Source: Flagellimonas marinaquae (GTDB lineage Bacteria; Bacteroidota; Bacteroidia; Flavobacteriales; Flavobacteriaceae). From it: 64,000 nt of DNA. The notes below the pieces were generated by a model that searched no databases, was not told where the DNA came from, and saw nothing but the letters and a program-made list of their open reading frames with translations. Positions 11,226 to 19,042 of the stretch are shown here, in pieces. Position 1 is the first letter of the stretch. Every line of letters begins with the position of its first letter. Both the position numbers and the translations under genes were made by a program. The stretch covers positions 34,393 to 98,392 of the forward strand of contig NZ_RZMZ01000012.1 of assembly GCF_003992675.1 (NCBI RefSeq). The letters run 5' to 3'.

Positions 11226-13910
11226 TTAAGGTTGACTTCTGTTTTCCCACTTGATGTCTTTCAACAGGGAGCTTTTTATACCGATGAAGAAATACCATCG
11301 CTCAAACCTCCCAAAGGGAGTCCAGTCAAAACTAAGATTAAAACTGCCCAGATCCCGTTTAAACGCAAAACGGGTATCGGCAAATCCTTTGTTCTTCAAG
11401 TCATACCCGGAATTGAACCCGACATCCCATTTTGGGGTCAGTGAAATGTTCCCCGAGAACATGATGGAGTGGTTGGTAATTTCGTTCTGGCGGTTATTGT
11501 TGCTGTAGGAGGCCACATAGGTAAACCGTGCGTCCCACGGCAATTTATTGTTGTACAAGGGCTGCTCTTGGTCGGGGTCGTTGCCCCTGTTGCCCCTACC
11601 GCGATTAAACTGGGATTGTTCTCCACGAACATCGTCAATAGCAAAGGGGTTTTCACTGAAATCGGATTGCTTTTCCTCATCACTCTTCTCCTTAACGCCG
11701 CCTTTTTGGAACATTTCACTATTTAAGGAAAAGCTGGTGTTGATACGTGCACTGGTCAAACGTGCAATGCCCCCGCCATTATTGATATTTAGGGTATTGA
11801 TACGCCTACCATTGTTGTCAATGGCATAGGGATCAAAGGTCGCAGCAAAGTTGATGGGGACGTTTTTAATGATTTCCGTAGCTCCGCTCATACTGATGGG
11901 GCTAAGTTTTAGGGAATCCGCCTCCAAATTATAGCTGGCGTTCAAGGTAAGGTTGCTCAGAATCTTCACCTTTCTGGGCTCCGTTGCTGTGGAATCCTTG
12001 TCCCGAACCTTGGCTTCCAGTGAGTTCTGGAGCGAAAAGCTGATGGAACTGCCACGGTTTAGCGATGGACGTCCATAAAGACTGGTTTCAAAGGGCGTGT
12101 ACTGCACTTGTTCACCGTCTCCGTCCGTATACGATTCATAAAATTGTTCAAAGGAAGGTGTGTATCCATAGCTGATGGAAGGACGCATCACATGGCGTAA
12201 GGCCTGTACTTTTTTATCTTCTCCAAAATTCCAAGTTCCGTATAAGGTGGTACCGATGCTGGTGCCCAAACTATAGCGGTTGAATCGGTCGAAGCCTGGG
12301 ATAGTATCGGTTACTACCCGTCCCGATTCTTCATCAAACTCACGGCGAATGGTTTCCAAGGCCCACACATCTTCGTAGTTACCACTTAAACTGACACTAA
12401 GGTACTTGGCCAATTTAAAGTTGGTAGCGATGGGGATGCGATGTCGGGCACCCACTCGTGCCTCATCGAACATACCGCTCTTAAAAAAGTCCTCTTCCGT
12501 GGTGGTTATACTGTTTTGTGCGTTTACATCGTATTGGAAGTTGATATTTTCGAAAACGCCCTTCTTGGGTTCATCACGCTTGGCAAAAGGGAAAATACGC
12601 TCCATACTGGCCTGGAAGGTAGGCAAGGACATATTGATGGTCTGCGTACGTGAGTTTTGCGTATGACTAAGTGTTACACTGGTATTCACCGAAGGATATT
12701 CCGGAAAAGTCTTCGAATAACTGATGGACGAAGCAAAGGTGTTGGTCTGCGTATTGTTTCGGTTTACCTGGTTCAAGGAATTGGTAAAGAACTGACTGGA
12801 CCCAAGATTCACCGAAGCTGAAAAGCGGGAATTGGGACTTGCCTTAGTGTCTTGTGAATGCGATATCCGGATATTGTAATTGCTCGTACGGCTGTAATCA
12901 TCAAAACCCTTTTGGCTGGTTACCAAGTTTTCATAACTGATATTGATATTGCCGCTGTATTTGTAGCGCTTGGTATAAACGGACCTTCCTTGAAATCCGT
13001 AACTGCCGTTGGTATAGTAATCCCCCGTAATACTGAGGTCCACATAATCGCTGATGGGGAGGTAATACCCCCCGTTTTGAATAAAATACCCCCTTCTTGG
13101 GTCGTTACCAAAGGTTGGGAACAAGATACCGGCCACCCTGCCCGTGGTCAACGGAAAATAAGCAAATGGCATGGCAATGGGAGTGGGTACATCTACGATG
13201 TACATATTACTGTATCCGGCAATGATTTTCTTTTTGGGAACGAACTTGGCCTTTCTTACACGAATATAATAATCGGGATTCACCGTATCGTTGGATGTGG
13301 TAAGCTTGCCTTCGTTCAAAAAGTAAACGGAATCATTTTCCTTTTTGGTCCTTTCGGCATATACCTTCATGGCATCGCTTCCCAATTGCCCCAAGCCGGC
13401 CTGTTGTTCGGTCCTGGAGTTCCAGATGAGCGCTTTTTGGGTATCAAAATTAAAGCGGATGGAATCCGGCCGAACCTCATTGTCGCCCTGCTTAAAAAAA
13501 GGAAGCTGGGAGTAGTTGCCCAAAGAATCCTTCATACGACCGGCATAGACCTCATTTTTCAAATAGTCCATAACGATGACGCCCGCCTTGAGTTCCGTAT
13601 CTTGATAGTAAATTTCCGCCTCGTCGTACAAATAAATTTTATTGTCCTTTTGACTTAGCTTGACATAATCCTTGGCCTTATATTTGATTTTGTCCAGCAG
13701 TAAAGGCTGTTTTTTTGGCACGGTATCTGTGCTGGTGGTATCGGTTCTGATGGAATCATTGAGGATGTTGGGGGGCAACAGGGGAGCAACGATAGTATCC
13801 TTTACGGCCTTGATGGGCAAGGGCGTAATAGGGTCCTCCTGAGCACTTAAGGTAGCGATACCACAAAGAAGAACAAATAGGAAAAGTGAAAAATGTTTAT
13901 TTGGTTGCAA
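11226..13910 (-). CDS. lptD: LptD-family outer-membrane LPS assembly protein (Bacteroidota type)
   Basis: This 894-residue outer-membrane protein has a signal peptide (cleavage near ATLSAQ), a periplasmic OstA-like jellyroll (residues about 65-260, with KIYLYDEAEIYYQD and an ELKAGVIVMDY strand) and a long C-terminal beta-barrel rich in aromatic and polar strands. LptD inserts lipopolysaccharide into the outer leaflet. The SMYIVDVPTPIAMPFAYFP-type junction near residue 235 is typical of the family. The start is a TTG at 13908-13910; no in-frame ATG exists near it, and the signal peptide begins directly after, so TTG is the best choice. The gene is divergent from the amidase and followed closely by ridA. 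Confidence 0.88.
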   Translation of the reverse strand: MQPNKHFSLFLFVLLCGIATLSAQEDPITPLPIKAVKDTIVAPLLPPNILNDSIRTDTTSTDTVPKKQPLLLDKIKYKAKDYVKLSQKDNKIYLYDEAEIYYQDTELKAGVIVMDYLKNEVYAGRMKDSLGNYSQLPFFKQGDNEVRPDSIRFNFDTQKALIWNSRTEQQAGLGQLGSDAMKVYAERTKKENDSVYFLNEGKLTTSNDTVNPDYYIRVRKAKFVPKKKIIAGYSNMYIVDVPTPIAMPFAYFPLTTGRVAGILFPTFGNDPRRGYFIQNGGYYLPISDYVDLSITGDYYTNGSYGFQGRSVYTKRYKYSGNINISYENLVTSQKGFDDYSRTSNYNIRISHSQDTKASPNSRFSASVNLGSSQFFTNSLNQVNRNNTQTNTFASSISYSKTFPEYPSVNTSVTLSHTQNSRTQTINMSLPTFQASMERIFPFAKRDEPKKGVFENINFQYDVNAQNSITTTEEDFFKSGMFDEARVGARHRIPIATNFKLAKYLSVSLSGNYEDVWALETIRREFDEESGRVVTDTIPGFDRFNRYSLGTSIGTTLYGTWNFGEDKKVQALRHVMRPSISYGYTPSFEQFYESYTDGDGEQVQYTPFETSLYGRPSLNRGSSISFSLQNSLEAKVRDKDSTATEPRKVKILSNLTLNASYNLEADSLKLSPISMSGATEIIKNVPINFAATFDPYAIDNNGRRINTLNINNGGGIARLTSARINTSFSLNSEMFQKGGVKEKSDEEKQSDFSENPFAIDDVRGEQSQFNRGRGNRGNDPDQEQPLYNNKLPWDARFTYVASYSNNNRQNEITNHSIMFSGNISLTPKWDVGFNSGYDLKNKGFADTRFAFKRDLGSFNLSFDWTPFGRFERWYFFIGIKSSLLKDIKWENRSQP

Positions 13911-13930
13911 CGTGATAAATCCTATTTTTG
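13901..13930 (+). promoter_or_regulatory. Probable promoter for the amidase operon
   Basis: TTG at 13901-13903, a 19-base spacer, and TATTTTTG at 13923-13930 match the Bacteroidota consensus TTG-N19-TAnnTTTG. The element overlaps the 5' end of lptD on the other strand. It would give the amidase transcript a leader of roughly 100 bases. Confidence 0.5.
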
Positions 13931-14041
13931 TACAGGTCGGCTCAGTTTTGGGGTCAAACTTACATATATTTTTTGTTCTACTTATTGGTGATTACGATAT
14001 TTTTAACCAATACCGAACACTGTAATAATTACTCAGTTCTT

Positions 14042-15235
14042 ATGAATAAAAGTCGGTTGACATTTTTAGTATTTCTATTGCTGGTCTTTCCGTTGACCTC
14101 TTTTCACAAAAATGATACCGAGGAAGGGCCCAAGGATAAATTTATCGTGGTCTTGGATGCTGGTCATGGCGGACATGACCCTGGAAACATTTGGAATGGG
14201 TATTTGGAAAAGGAAATTGCCCTCGCCATTGTTTTGAAAGTTGGGGAAGAATTAAAAAAACACCCAGACATAAAGGTCATTTACACTCGGGATGACGATA
14301 CTTTTGTTGATTTGTTCGAAAGGGGCGAAATTGCCAATCAAGCGAATGCGGATCTATTTGTGTCCGTCCATTGCAATGCCCATAATTCCGATGCCTACGG
14401 GGCGGAAACCTATGTATTGGGTTTGCATGCCAATCGCCAAAATTTTGAGGTGGCCAAAAAGGAAAACTCCGTAATTTACTTGGAGGACGATTATGAACAG
14501 CGATATGCGGAGTATGATATCAATTCGCCGGAATCCGTCATTGGATTGACCATTATGCAAGAGGAATTCTTGGACCAGAGCGTTCTTTTGGGCAAGAAGC
14601 TTCAGGATAATTTCACCGTAAAACTTAAACGTAAGGATAGAAAAGTAAAGCAAGCTGGTTTTATTGTGCTGCACCAGACCTTTATGCCAAGTGTATTGAT
14701 CGAGGTGGGCTTTTTGTCCAATAAAAACGAAGGAAGCTATTTAAATTCCAAAAAAGGTCAAAATGAAATGGGAACGGCGATTGCAAGCGCTGTCTTGGCC
14801 TACAAGGAAGAAATGGGCTATGCAGTGGCACCAGTGGCAGAGGTTCCAAAGGTAGAAGATACCCAAGTAGCGGTGAACCTTCCCAAGGAAACTACCGAAC
14901 AACCTAAATCCGTTTCGGAAAAGCAACCCGAGGAAAAGACTGCAGCGACCGACCCACAGCCCAAGGCGGCAACGGAAAGCGCAGGGGTTATTTTTAAAGT
15001 ACAATTAATGGCCAGTGGAAAAACCATACCATTGGATGCCAAAAACTTTAAGGGTCTTGGCCAGTTATCCAAAGAGCCTTATAAGAATATGTTTCGATAT
15101 ATGTACGGTAATGCCAGTACCTACGAAGAAGCAAAGCAGTTGAAGAAAAACGCTGATGCGAAAGGGTATACCACATCATATATTGTGGCATACAAGAATG
15201 GGGTGAGGGTGCCAGTTTCAGCAGCCTTAAAGTAG
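14042..15235 (+). CDS. N-acetylmuramoyl-L-alanine amidase (Amidase_3) with C-terminal SPOR-like domain
   Basis: This zinc amidase cleaves the bond between muramic acid and L-alanine in peptidoglycan, in the periplasm. Counted from the ATG at 14042 it has 397 residues: a signal peptide (MNKSRLTFLVFLLLVFPLTSF), the amidase domain with LDAGHGGHDPGN (zinc His), the conserved Glu in YLEKEIAL, SVHCNAH (second zinc His) and the catalytic Glu in VLIEVGFLSN. A Pro/Glu/Thr-rich linker follows, then an SPOR-like domain that would bind septal peptidoglycan. The frame is open upstream to 13928, but that extension has no signal peptide at its front, so 14042 is preferred. mlaD follows after 65 bases. Confidence 0.92.
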   Translation: MNKSRLTFLVFLLLVFPLTSFHKNDTEEGPKDKFIVVLDAGHGGHDPGNIWNGYLEKEIALAIVLKVGEELKKHPDIKVIYTRDDDTFVDLFERGEIANQANADLFVSVHCNAHNSDAYGAETYVLGLHANRQNFEVAKKENSVIYLEDDYEQRYAEYDINSPESVIGLTIMQEEFLDQSVLLGKKLQDNFTVKLKRKDRKVKQAGFIVLHQTFMPSVLIEVGFLSNKNEGSYLNSKKGQNEMGTAIASAVLAYKEEMGYAVAPVAEVPKVEDTQVAVNLPKETTEQPKSVSEKQPEEKTAATDPQPKAATESAGVIFKVQLMASGKTIPLDAKNFKGLGQLSKEPYKNMFRYMYGNASTYEEAKQLKKNADAKGYTTSYIVAYKNGVRVPVSAALK

Positions 15236-15300
15236 GCATGCTTCAAACGCGCTCTTGAAAAAATTATGCCTAATTTTGTTTAAACCATAAACCGAATCTT

Positions 15301-16287
15301 TTGAAACTATCCAGGGAAATCAAAACTGGGATTATCGTAGTCGCTGGAATCGCAGCCTTCTTGTTTGGGCTTAGCTACTTAAAATCCTCTCCACTTTTTG
15401 AAAACAATAAGACCTTTTACGCCATTTACAGTGATGTAGGGGGACTAAAGCCGGGAACCCAGGTTTCCATAAACGGTTTTAATGTTGGCAACGTTACAGA
15501 TATCCGCTTTAAGGACGGTACTGGCAAATTGTTGGTGACCTTGACCGTGACCAACGATTTTGAGTTTTCCAAAAGCAGTATCGCAGAATTATTTGATACT
15601 GGTATCATCGGGGGAAAGGGCCTTCAGATTGTTCCTGTGTTCGATGATGCTCCAAAAGCCCAATCGGGAGATACGTTGCAATCAAAAATAAAACCCGGTC
15701 TCACTGAATTGGTGCAGCAAAAACTTACCCCGCTTCAAATGAAAGTGGAAGGTGCGGTTTCCCATGCTGACAGCTTGTTGATGAATGTGAACCAAATTTT
15801 GGACGACCCGACCAAAAAACAATTACAGGAGACCATTGTTTCCATGAACCAATTGGTAAAATCCTTTAAGACCAGTGCCGATAATCTGAATGTGCTGCTC
15901 GAAAACAATAAAACCCAGTTGGATAGTTCCTTAAAGAACGTGAACCACATTACCTCTAACTTCTCAAAATTATCCGATTCGCTTGTCAGTGCCGATTTGG
16001 GAAGGACGTTGGCAGAGTTTCAAGGCACCGTGAGCAAGTTGAACGGTATTTTGGCCAAGATAGAGCAAGGAGAGGGTTCTTTGGGAAAACTGCACAAGGA
16101 TGATGCCCTTTACAACAATCTAGCGGAAGCCTCAAGGGAATTGGACCTGTTGTTACAAGATTTTAGATTGAATCCAAAACGTTATGTCAACGTTTCGGTG
16201 TTCGGCAAAAAGCAAAAAGAGTACACACTACCGGAGGATGACCCTGCAGAAGGGGAAAATCCTAACGAACCAAAAGAAAATAACTAA
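15301..16287 (+). CDS. MlaD family (MCE domain) lipid-transport protein
   Basis: This 328-residue protein has an N-terminal inner-membrane anchor (GIIVVAGIAAFLFGLSYL), one MCE domain at about residues 35-115 containing DVGGLKPGTQVSINGFNVG, and a long helical, coiled-coil-prone C-terminal part with repeated NxL and SLKN patterns. MCE proteins form hexameric pores that carry phospholipids between membranes. The start is TTG at 15301, chosen because the basic residues and membrane anchor follow at once. The stop codon overlaps the ATG of the next gene (TAATG at 16285-16289). It sits between a cell-wall amidase and Fe-S redox genes, without its ABC partners in this window. Confidence 0.88.
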   Translation: MKLSREIKTGIIVVAGIAAFLFGLSYLKSSPLFENNKTFYAIYSDVGGLKPGTQVSINGFNVGNVTDIRFKDGTGKLLVTLTVTNDFEFSKSSIAELFDTGIIGGKGLQIVPVFDDAPKAQSGDTLQSKIKPGLTELVQQKLTPLQMKVEGAVSHADSLLMNVNQILDDPTKKQLQETIVSMNQLVKSFKTSADNLNVLLENNKTQLDSSLKNVNHITSNFSKLSDSLVSADLGRTLAEFQGTVSKLNGILAKIEQGEGSLGKLHKDDALYNNLAEASRELDLLLQDFRLNPKRYVNVSVFGKKQKEYTLPEDDPAEGENPNEPKENN

Positions 16288-17615
16288 TGGAATACGTGCC
16301 CAATATTTTATTTGCCTTGGCCCTTATTGTGGGCATTGGTTTTTTTGTTCGAAATGTCAAAAAATTGGCCAGGAACATTAAACTGGGCAAAGATGTCGAC
16401 GTAAGCGATAACAAAGCGCAGCGCTGGAAAAACATGGCTAGAATTGCTTTGGGGCAGACCAAGATGGTCGTTAGGCCCATAGCAGGAATCATGCACGTAA
16501 TCGTCTATGTCGGTTTTATCATCATCAATATTGAGGTGCTCGAAATTATCCTCGATGGACTTTTGGGAACACATCGACTGTTCTCTCCCTTGGGTTCAGT
16601 GTACAACTTCTTGATAGCTTCCTTTGAAATATTGGCTCTACTGGTGATTGTGGCCGTCATCGTTTTTTGGGTGCGACGGAATATTATCCGAATCCAACGT
16701 TTCATCAAACCTGAAATGAAAGGATGGCCCAAAACCGATGGGAACTTGATTCTGTATATCGAATTGGTGCTGATGTTTTTGTTCTTGACCATGAATGCCG
16801 CCGATTTTCAATTGCAGCAAATAGGGGCCGAACACTATAACAAGGCGGGGGCCTTTCCCGTAAGCCAGTTTTTGCTTCCACTGATGGAAGGGCTTTCCGA
16901 ATCTTCGCTGATTTTGGTGGAAAGAACAGCATGGTGGCTTCATATTTTGGGCATTTTGGCCTTCTTGAACTATCTCTATTATTCAAAGCATTTACATATT
17001 CTTTTGGCATTTCCGAACACCTATTATGGTAGAATAAAGCCACAGGGACAGTTCAATAACCTAGCATCCGTTACCAAGGAAGTCAAATTGATGATGGACC
17101 CCGATGCGGACCCCTTTGCGGCACCTGCCGAAGAAGACACTGCCGAGGAACCAGAAAAATTTGGAGCCTCCGATGTGATGGATCTGAATTGGGTGCAATT
17201 GCTCAATGCATACACCTGTACCGAATGTGGTCGATGTACTTCCGAATGCCCGGCCAATCAGACTGGTAAAAAACTGTCGCCCCGTAAAATTATGATGGAT
17301 ACCCGCGACCGTTTGGAGGAGGTGGGCAAGAATATGGACGCCAATAAGGGCGAGTTTGTTCCCGATGGCAAACAGTTATTGGACGATTACATTACCCGAG
17401 AGGAACTTTGGGCCTGTACCACCTGCAACGCTTGCGTGGAAGCATGTCCAGTGAGCATAGACCCCTTATCCATAATTGTGGAAATGCGAAGATATTTGGT
17501 GATGGAGCAGTCCGCTGCCCCAATGGAGCTGAACAATATGATGTCCAACATAGAAAACAACGGAGCCCCTTGGCCCTACAATCAAATGGACCGGTTGAAT
17601 TGGGTAAACGAATAA
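16287..17615 (+). CDS. Membrane (Fe-S)-binding oxidoreductase, HdrD/NarI-like, two [4Fe-4S] motifs
   Basis: This 442-residue protein has about five N-terminal transmembrane helices (residues 1-240) resembling the nitrate reductase gamma/heterodisulfide reductase membrane domain. A soluble domain follows with two ferredoxin-type cluster motifs, CTECGRCTSECP at about residue 311 and CTTCNACVEACP at about 377. It probably passes electrons between the quinone pool and a soluble partner. That partner is most likely the next gene, a CCG-domain protein 10 bases downstream. Start overlaps the mlaD stop. The redox donor and acceptor are not known for this bacteroidotal pair. Confidence 0.85.
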   Translation: MEYVPNILFALALIVGIGFFVRNVKKLARNIKLGKDVDVSDNKAQRWKNMARIALGQTKMVVRPIAGIMHVIVYVGFIIINIEVLEIILDGLLGTHRLFSPLGSVYNFLIASFEILALLVIVAVIVFWVRRNIIRIQRFIKPEMKGWPKTDGNLILYIELVLMFLFLTMNAADFQLQQIGAEHYNKAGAFPVSQFLLPLMEGLSESSLILVERTAWWLHILGILAFLNYLYYSKHLHILLAFPNTYYGRIKPQGQFNNLASVTKEVKLMMDPDADPFAAPAEEDTAEEPEKFGASDVMDLNWVQLLNAYTCTECGRCTSECPANQTGKKLSPRKIMMDTRDRLEEVGKNMDANKGEFVPDGKQLLDDYITREELWACTTCNACVEACPVSIDPLSIIVEMRRYLVMEQSAAPMELNNMMSNIENNGAPWPYNQMDRLNWVNE

Positions 17616-17625
17616 AACGAGTAGT

Positions 17626-18417
17626 ATGAGCGAGCAATTGAAGGTAAAAACCATGCAGGAGTTTATGGCAGAAGGCAAACAGCCCGAAATATTGTTTTGG
17701 GTGGGCTCTGCTGGAAGTTATGATGACCGAGCCAAAAAGATCACCCGCGCCTTTGTTAAATTATTGAACAAGGCCAAGGTCGATTTTGCCGTGCTGGGCA
17801 CAGAGGAAAGTTCCACAGGTGATGTGGCCAAACGTGCTGGCAACGAGTTTTTGTTTCAGATGCAGGCCATGATGAACATCGAGCTTTTGAATGGTTATGA
17901 AATCAAGCGCATCGTTACCTGTGACCCACATTCCTTCAATACTTTTAAAAATGAATATCCTGGATTGGGCGGGAATTATGAGGTACTGCACCATACACAA
18001 TACTTAAAGGAGCTTATCGATAACGGACGCTTAACTATGGATGGTGATGGCTACAAGGGGAAACGTATCACTTTTCACGATCCCTGCTATTTGGGTCGTG
18101 CCAATTCCGTTTTTGATGCTCCCCGTGAACTGCTTTCCAAGACCAAGGCCGATGTGGTGGAGATGAAACGGTTTAAAAAAACAGCCCTTTGCTGCGGAGC
18201 AGGCGGAGCACAAATGTTCAAGGAACCCGAAAAGGGTGATATGGACATCAATGTGATGCGAACCAAGGATGCACTTGAGACTCAGGCACAGATCATTGCA
18301 ACAGGTTGCCCATACTGCAATACCATGATGACCGATGGTATCAAAGTACATGAAAAGGAAGATAGTGTGACTGTTTTGGACGTGGCCGAGGTGTTGGCCA
18401 ATTCGCAAGGGTTGTAA
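17626..18417 (+). CDS. (Fe-S)-binding protein, HdrB-like CCG domains, first half degenerate
   Basis: This 263-residue cytoplasmic protein has two CCG-type halves, as in heterodisulfide reductase subunit B and GlcF. The second half is intact: Cys154 in HDPCYLGR, Cys189-Cys190-Gly191, and the CPYC pair at 228 and 231. In the first half the expected ligand positions read Ser28 (VGSAGS), Ser62-Ser63 (EESSTG) and CDPHS at 99-103 instead of a CxxC, so only one cysteine remains. From my memory of flavobacterial homologs these sites normally carry Cys. The protein therefore probably holds one noncubane cluster rather than two. It is coupled to the membrane Fe-S subunit upstream. Confidence 0.83.
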   Translation: MSEQLKVKTMQEFMAEGKQPEILFWVGSAGSYDDRAKKITRAFVKLLNKAKVDFAVLGTEESSTGDVAKRAGNEFLFQMQAMMNIELLNGYEIKRIVTCDPHSFNTFKNEYPGLGGNYEVLHHTQYLKELIDNGRLTMDGDGYKGKRITFHDPCYLGRANSVFDAPRELLSKTKADVVEMKRFKKTALCCGAGGAQMFKEPEKGDMDINVMRTKDALETQAQIIATGCPYCNTMMTDGIKVHEKEDSVTVLDVAEVLANSQGL

Positions 18418-18469
18418 GAAATACACAGAAAACATCAGGTCAAAAAGAAGGACCTAACAGATAAAAAAT

Positions 18470-18952
18470 ATGCTAGTAGATTTTAATGAATTGCCAGACA
18501 ACGCCCGTATTTGGATTTATCAGGCAGACCGAAGTTTTACCCAGGAAGAATTGCAGGAATTGGAGGAGAGTCTCACCGAATTTCTAACGGAATGGACGGC
18601 CCACGGTAGTCACTTGCATGCAGGTTTTGAAATCCGGTACAAAAGATTTATCGTTATCGGTCTGGACCAAACGAATGTAAGCGCTTCAGGATGTTCCATT
18701 GATGCCTCTGTTCACTACATTCAAAGCTTGGAAAAGAAATACCAAGTTCAGCTATTGGACCGCATGAACGTTTCCTTCAAACAAGGGGAGTTTATCGCTT
18801 ACAAGCCACTCACGGATTTCAAGAAGCTGGCCAAGGCCAAATCGGTTTCTGCCAATACCATCGTGTTCAATAATTTGGTGGCCACCAAGCAGGAATACCT
18901 CGAAAACTGGGAAGTGCCTGCCAGTGAAAGCTGGCACTCCCGATTTGTGTAG
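18470..18952 (+). CDS. Conserved hypothetical protein (often labelled ABC transporter ATPase, but no P-loop)
   Basis: This 160-residue soluble protein begins with MLVDFNELPDNARIWIYQADR and includes a GCSIDASVHYIQ segment near residue 71. Homologs in Flavobacteria are commonly labelled ABC transporter ATPase, but there is no Walker A, Walker B or signature motif, so that name has no support in the sequence. Mixed alpha/beta composition and lack of a signal peptide suggest a cytoplasmic protein. It follows the two Fe-S genes after 52 bases and may belong to the same transcript. No function is proposed. Confidence 0.75.
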   Translation: MLVDFNELPDNARIWIYQADRSFTQEELQELEESLTEFLTEWTAHGSHLHAGFEIRYKRFIVIGLDQTNVSASGCSIDASVHYIQSLEKKYQVQLLDRMNVSFKQGEFIAYKPLTDFKKLAKAKSVSANTIVFNNLVATKQEYLENWEVPASESWHSRFV

Positions 18953-19042
18953 GCTATCTTAAATTATCTTAATATGCATGCATTCCTCGATGAAATGCAA
19001 TATTTTTATCAGCAATAAGTTCAGGTTTTAGACAAGATATTT

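Noticed and set aside
12858..13658. 266-codon frame antisense to lptD
   Set aside because: No start context or domain, and lptD is complete on the other strand with signal peptide and barrel pattern.
13928..14041. Upstream extension of the amidase frame
   Set aside because: Would bury the signal peptide behind 38 residues and overlap the predicted promoter; ATG at 14042 preferred.
18979..19006. Possible terminator TGCATT/AATGCA followed by T run
   Set aside because: Only six pairs with a nine-base loop; not strong enough to list.
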